Assembly: GCF_017792025.1 (NCBI RefSeq)
Contig: NZ_CP046956.1
Span: forward strand, 2,976,001-3,040,000
Direction: 5' to 3'
DNA length: 64,000 nt
DNA from: Sediminibacillus dalangtanensis
GTDB lineage: Bacteria; Bacillota; Bacilli; Bacillales; Amphibacillaceae
Position 1 is the first letter of the stretch. Each line of letters begins with the position of its first letter. Below, piece after piece: positions 61,848 through 64,000 of the stretch. The position numbers were made by a program, and so were the translations under genes. The notes under the pieces are model-generated. The model saw only the letters and a program-made list of their open reading frames with translations. It was not told the origin of the DNA and did not search any database.

Positions 61848-63074
61848 GTGCGAATAAAATTCAATCTTATTACACAAATTTTCATCGCGTTCATTCTCGC
61901 TATAATTCTAGGAATCATTTTCAAAGAATCAATCGCAGTCATCGCACCACTAGGCGATTTGTTTTTACGGCTGATTAAATTCATCATCGCTCCGCTTATC
62001 TTATCGACACTCGTCGTCGGGGTTGCCAGCAGTGGTGATCCAAAGCAGTTGGGCCGGATCGGATTGAAAACCGTTGTCTATTATTTGTTTACTACCGCGG
62101 TTGCAATTATCATCGGCCTTGCTATAGCCTTCATGTTGTCACCGGGCAAAGGGGTGGATGTTTCACTTTCGGAGAGTGCTCCTGATAAGGAAGTACAGGA
62201 ATCGCAAAGTGTTGTCGATACCTTCTTAAATATCATTCCGGAAAACCCTTTTGAGGCACTGGCAAGCGGAAATATCCTGCAAATTATCTTTTTTGCCTTG
62301 TTTATCGGACTAGCAATCACATTCGTGGGAGAGAAGGCCCAGCCGGTTTATCGATTTTTCGATGGATTTGCTGAGGTAATGTATAAAATCACTTCCATCA
62401 TCATGTATGTGGCGCCAATTGGCATTTTGGGACTGGTGGCTCCGGTGATAGGCGAGTATGGGTTGTCGGTTTTGCTTCCATTGTTGAAAGTAATCCTGGC
62501 AGCTGTTATTGCCTGCATACTCCATGCCGGAATCGTTTATTCCTCAGCAGTTCGGATCTATGGAAAAATAAATCCGATCACCTTCTTCAAAGGTATATCA
62601 CCGGCTGCTTTAGTTGCATTCAGCACAGCTAGTTCTGCAGGCACCTTGCCCATTACATTAAAAAACACCCAGGATAATTTGGGTGTTCCCAAGAAGATTA
62701 GTAGTTTTGTGCTGCCCCTGGGTGCAACGATCAATATGGATGGCACAGCGATCTATCAAGGAGTTGCCGTTGTTTTTATCGCCCAGTTTTATGGATTGGA
62801 TCTGTCGTTTATTCAATTGCTTACTGTCGTGGTTACCACTGTACTTGCCTCCATCGGAACGGCAGGGGTACCAGGAGCAGGTTTAATTATGCTGACCATG
62901 GTACTAAGCTCCGTCGATATGCCGCTGGAAGGTATTGCGTTGATAGCCGGCGTTGATCGGATTTTGGATATGTTCCGGACGACCTTGAATGTGGTAGGAG
63001 ACGCCTCCGCGACGGTTGTCATCTCCGGGTCCGAAAAAGAAATGCCAGGCCAAAAAAATGCAGAAACACCTTGA
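61848..63074 (+). CDS. Sodium/proton:dicarboxylate (glutamate/aspartate) symporter
   Basis: DAACS-family importer of about 408 residues with eight membrane helices and two hairpins. LIKFIIAPLILSTLVVGVAS, the serine-rich hairpin VAFSTASSAGTLPITLKNT near residue 263, the Asn-Met-Asp-Gly-Thr motif LPLGATINMDGTAIYQGVAV near residue 292, and GVPGAGLIMLTMVLSS near residue 340 are the substrate and ion sites. GTG 61848 follows GGAAGGAAGG; the longer frame to 61788 lacks a site. It most closely suggests GltP/GltT or DctP; the exact substrate is open. Confidence 0.92.
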   Translation: MRIKFNLITQIFIAFILAIILGIIFKESIAVIAPLGDLFLRLIKFIIAPLILSTLVVGVASSGDPKQLGRIGLKTVVYYLFTTAVAIIIGLAIAFMLSPGKGVDVSLSESAPDKEVQESQSVVDTFLNIIPENPFEALASGNILQIIFFALFIGLAITFVGEKAQPVYRFFDGFAEVMYKITSIIMYVAPIGILGLVAPVIGEYGLSVLLPLLKVILAAVIACILHAGIVYSSAVRIYGKINPITFFKGISPAALVAFSTASSAGTLPITLKNTQDNLGVPKKISSFVLPLGATINMDGTAIYQGVAVVFIAQFYGLDLSFIQLLTVVVTTVLASIGTAGVPGAGLIMLTMVLSSVDMPLEGIALIAGVDRILDMFRTTLNVVGDASATVVISGSEKEMPGQKNAETP

Positions 63075-63095
63075 TCGCCCTATCATTAACATAAT

Positions 63096-63125
63096 AAATC
63101 CCTGCCGATATCGGCAGGGATTTTG
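63096..63125. terminator. Bidirectional terminator between the symporter gene and motB
   Basis: AAATCCCTGCCGAT and ATCGGCAGGGATTT form a perfect 28-bp palindrome with A and T runs on both sides, between convergent genes. Confidence 0.9.
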
Positions 63126-63137
63126 TACTAGTTATTA

Positions 63138-63902
63138 TCAATCATAGTTTGGCAAAATCAATACTTCCACTCGTCGATTTTTTTCCCGGTTCTTTGGACT
63201 GTCATTCGGGGCAATTGGTTCATACTCTCCGTAACCTTTCGCACTGAATAATCGCTCATCCAGATCTTCATTGTCCAATAGCAGCCGCATGAAATTGACC
63301 GCACGCATGACGCTCAACTCCCAGTTCGATTTAAATTCACTGCTGTGGATGGGCTGATTGTCAGTATGTCCGCTTACTGTAATTTCGTGCGGAGGATTGG
63401 TGTACAAAAAGTTGGAGACTTCTTTCGCAATTTCTTGCCCATCCCCGCTCACTTCAGCACTTCCGGAATCGAAAGAAACATCATTAAGGATAGAAATCAA
63501 TAAACCCTCATCGGTTAACTTGGTATCCAACACATCTGTTAATTCGTTTTCCGTTATATAGCCATTGATTTTTTGCTGGATTTTTGCCAGCTTCTCAATT
63601 TCAGCCCTTTTTTTCTCAGCGTCCTCTGTTTCTTCCTGTTGTTCTTCTTCCTTTTCCTCCTGCTCTTCACCGACTAAAGGTTGTTCTTCTGGAGAAATCG
63701 TTGTACCGCTCTCCATGATCCCTTCACCACTTGAAAACTCCCCTCGCATTACATTGGCGAGCTCTGCGAACTTTTCCTGGTCCACTTTACTAATAGCAAA
63801 CAATACAATAAACAGAGCAAGGAGAAGTGTCAGCAAGTCGGCATAAGGGACAAGCCAGGTTTCATCAATGTGGTCCTCCTTATGCTTCTTTTTCTTTCTC
63901 AC
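63138..63902 (-). CDS. motB: Flagellar motor stator protein MotB
   Basis: Stator subunit anchored to peptidoglycan. The N-terminal Lys-rich tail leads to one membrane helix with the ion-carrying Asp in PYADLLTLLLALFIVLFA near residue 22; a long Glu-rich linker (residues 70-100) and a C-terminal OmpA-like domain (ITVSGHTDNQPIHSSEFKSN; SNWELSVMRAVNFM; NREKNRRVEVLIL) follow. The 254-residue length fits Bacillus MotB. GTG 63902 overlaps the motA stop (GTGA). The absence of the Na+-type features cannot be judged here, so H+ coupling is assumed. Confidence 0.93.
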   Translation of the reverse strand: MRKKKKHKEDHIDETWLVPYADLLTLLLALFIVLFAISKVDQEKFAELANVMRGEFSSGEGIMESGTTISPEEQPLVGEEQEEKEEEQQEETEDAEKKRAEIEKLAKIQQKINGYITENELTDVLDTKLTDEGLLISILNDVSFDSGSAEVSGDGQEIAKEVSNFLYTNPPHEITVSGHTDNQPIHSSEFKSNWELSVMRAVNFMRLLLDNEDLDERLFSAKGYGEYEPIAPNDSPKNREKNRRVEVLILPNYD

Positions 63903-64000
63903 TGTTCTTCTCCCTCCTCAAATTCGGCATATTCTTTCGGTGAGAGGTAGGAGCTTAATTTCCCTTTGATAACTTGGGAAGAGTCGCCAGTGGTCAAGGA
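63899..64000 (-). CDS. motA: Flagellar motor protein MotA, C-terminal end (partial)
   Basis: The last 33 codons of the gene upstream of motB, ending SYLSPKEYAEFEEGEEQ then TGA at 63901-63899. The Lys-Leu-x3-Leu-x-Pro-x-Glu tail and the coupled position before motB identify MotA. The rest lies outside the window. Confidence 0.85.
   Translation of the reverse strand, partial: SLTTGDSSQVIKGKLSSYLSPKEYAEFEEGEEQ

Overview
The window reads as chromosomal DNA of a Bacillaceae-type Firmicute. The supporting signs are strong purine-rich ribosome binding sites, frequent TTG and GTG starts, CcpA-type cre sites, an S-box, a GlpP antiterminator, a ROK-family XylR, a YdjO-like cold protein and a WalR-like box. 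A moderately halophilic or soil genus is plausible, but the genus cannot be fixed from sequence alone. No rRNA, tRNA, prophage, CRISPR array or complete insertion sequence was recognised.

Layout. 1-4.5 kb: the end of a sugar ABC transporter operon behind a LacI-type/CcpA promoter, then an aldehyde dehydrogenase with its DUF779 partner and a ydjO homologue. 5-14 kb: a xylose regulon (xylBA, a YesL-like protein, a sugar ABC transporter in two transcription units, xylR). 14-20 kb: a GH43 beta-xylosidase followed by a ThuA / Gfo-Idh / TIM-barrel / Gfo-Idh cluster. 20-26.6 kb: hexuronate catabolism (uxaC, uxuA, uxuB, two Gfo/Idh dehydrogenases, a GntR regulator). 27-34.6 kb: gluconate and galactonate catabolism (gntK, gntP, gndA, a KDPG-type aldolase, a decayed dgoK, dgoD) with a divergent RpiR-type regulator. 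35-39 kb: housekeeping and accessory genes (hydrolase, guanine deaminase, VOC protein, LysM-NlpC/P60 wall hydrolase). 39-46 kb: dhaKLM, glpFK, a second glpF and glpP. 46-51 kb: a split VanZ-like gene and an S-box controlled sulfur operon. 51-57 kb: a Na+/H+ antiporter and a PRD regulator with ascorbate-type PTS genes, the EIIB gene being frameshifted. 58-64 kb: a low-complexity surface protein, an LCP enzyme, small proteins, a dicarboxylate/glutamate symporter and motAB.

Most of the window is a carbohydrate island suited to plant glucuronoxylan and sugar acids. Xylosides and xylose enter through the xyl genes, uronic acids through uxaC-uxuBA, aldonic acids through gnt/dgo, and glycerol/dihydroxyacetone through glp/dha. 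KDG made by UxuA needs a kinase that is not in the window, because the local dgoK is broken. Four XylR-like operators tie the xyl genes and the xylosidase together, and cre-like sites lie upstream of most of the catabolic operons.

The most unusual non-coding content is repetitive. (1) Six copies of an element that always follows a gene's stop codon in the same relative orientation; its terminator stem shows compensatory base changes. (2) Three intergenic tandem arrays with a near-exact 52-bp period, each unit carrying the inverted repeat CTTCAT-N7-ATGAAG. (3) Three copies of a roughly 240-bp structured element downstream of genes. (4) MITE-like elements with inverted ends near 57.3-57.8 kb, and a collapsed perfect palindrome at 9.0 kb.
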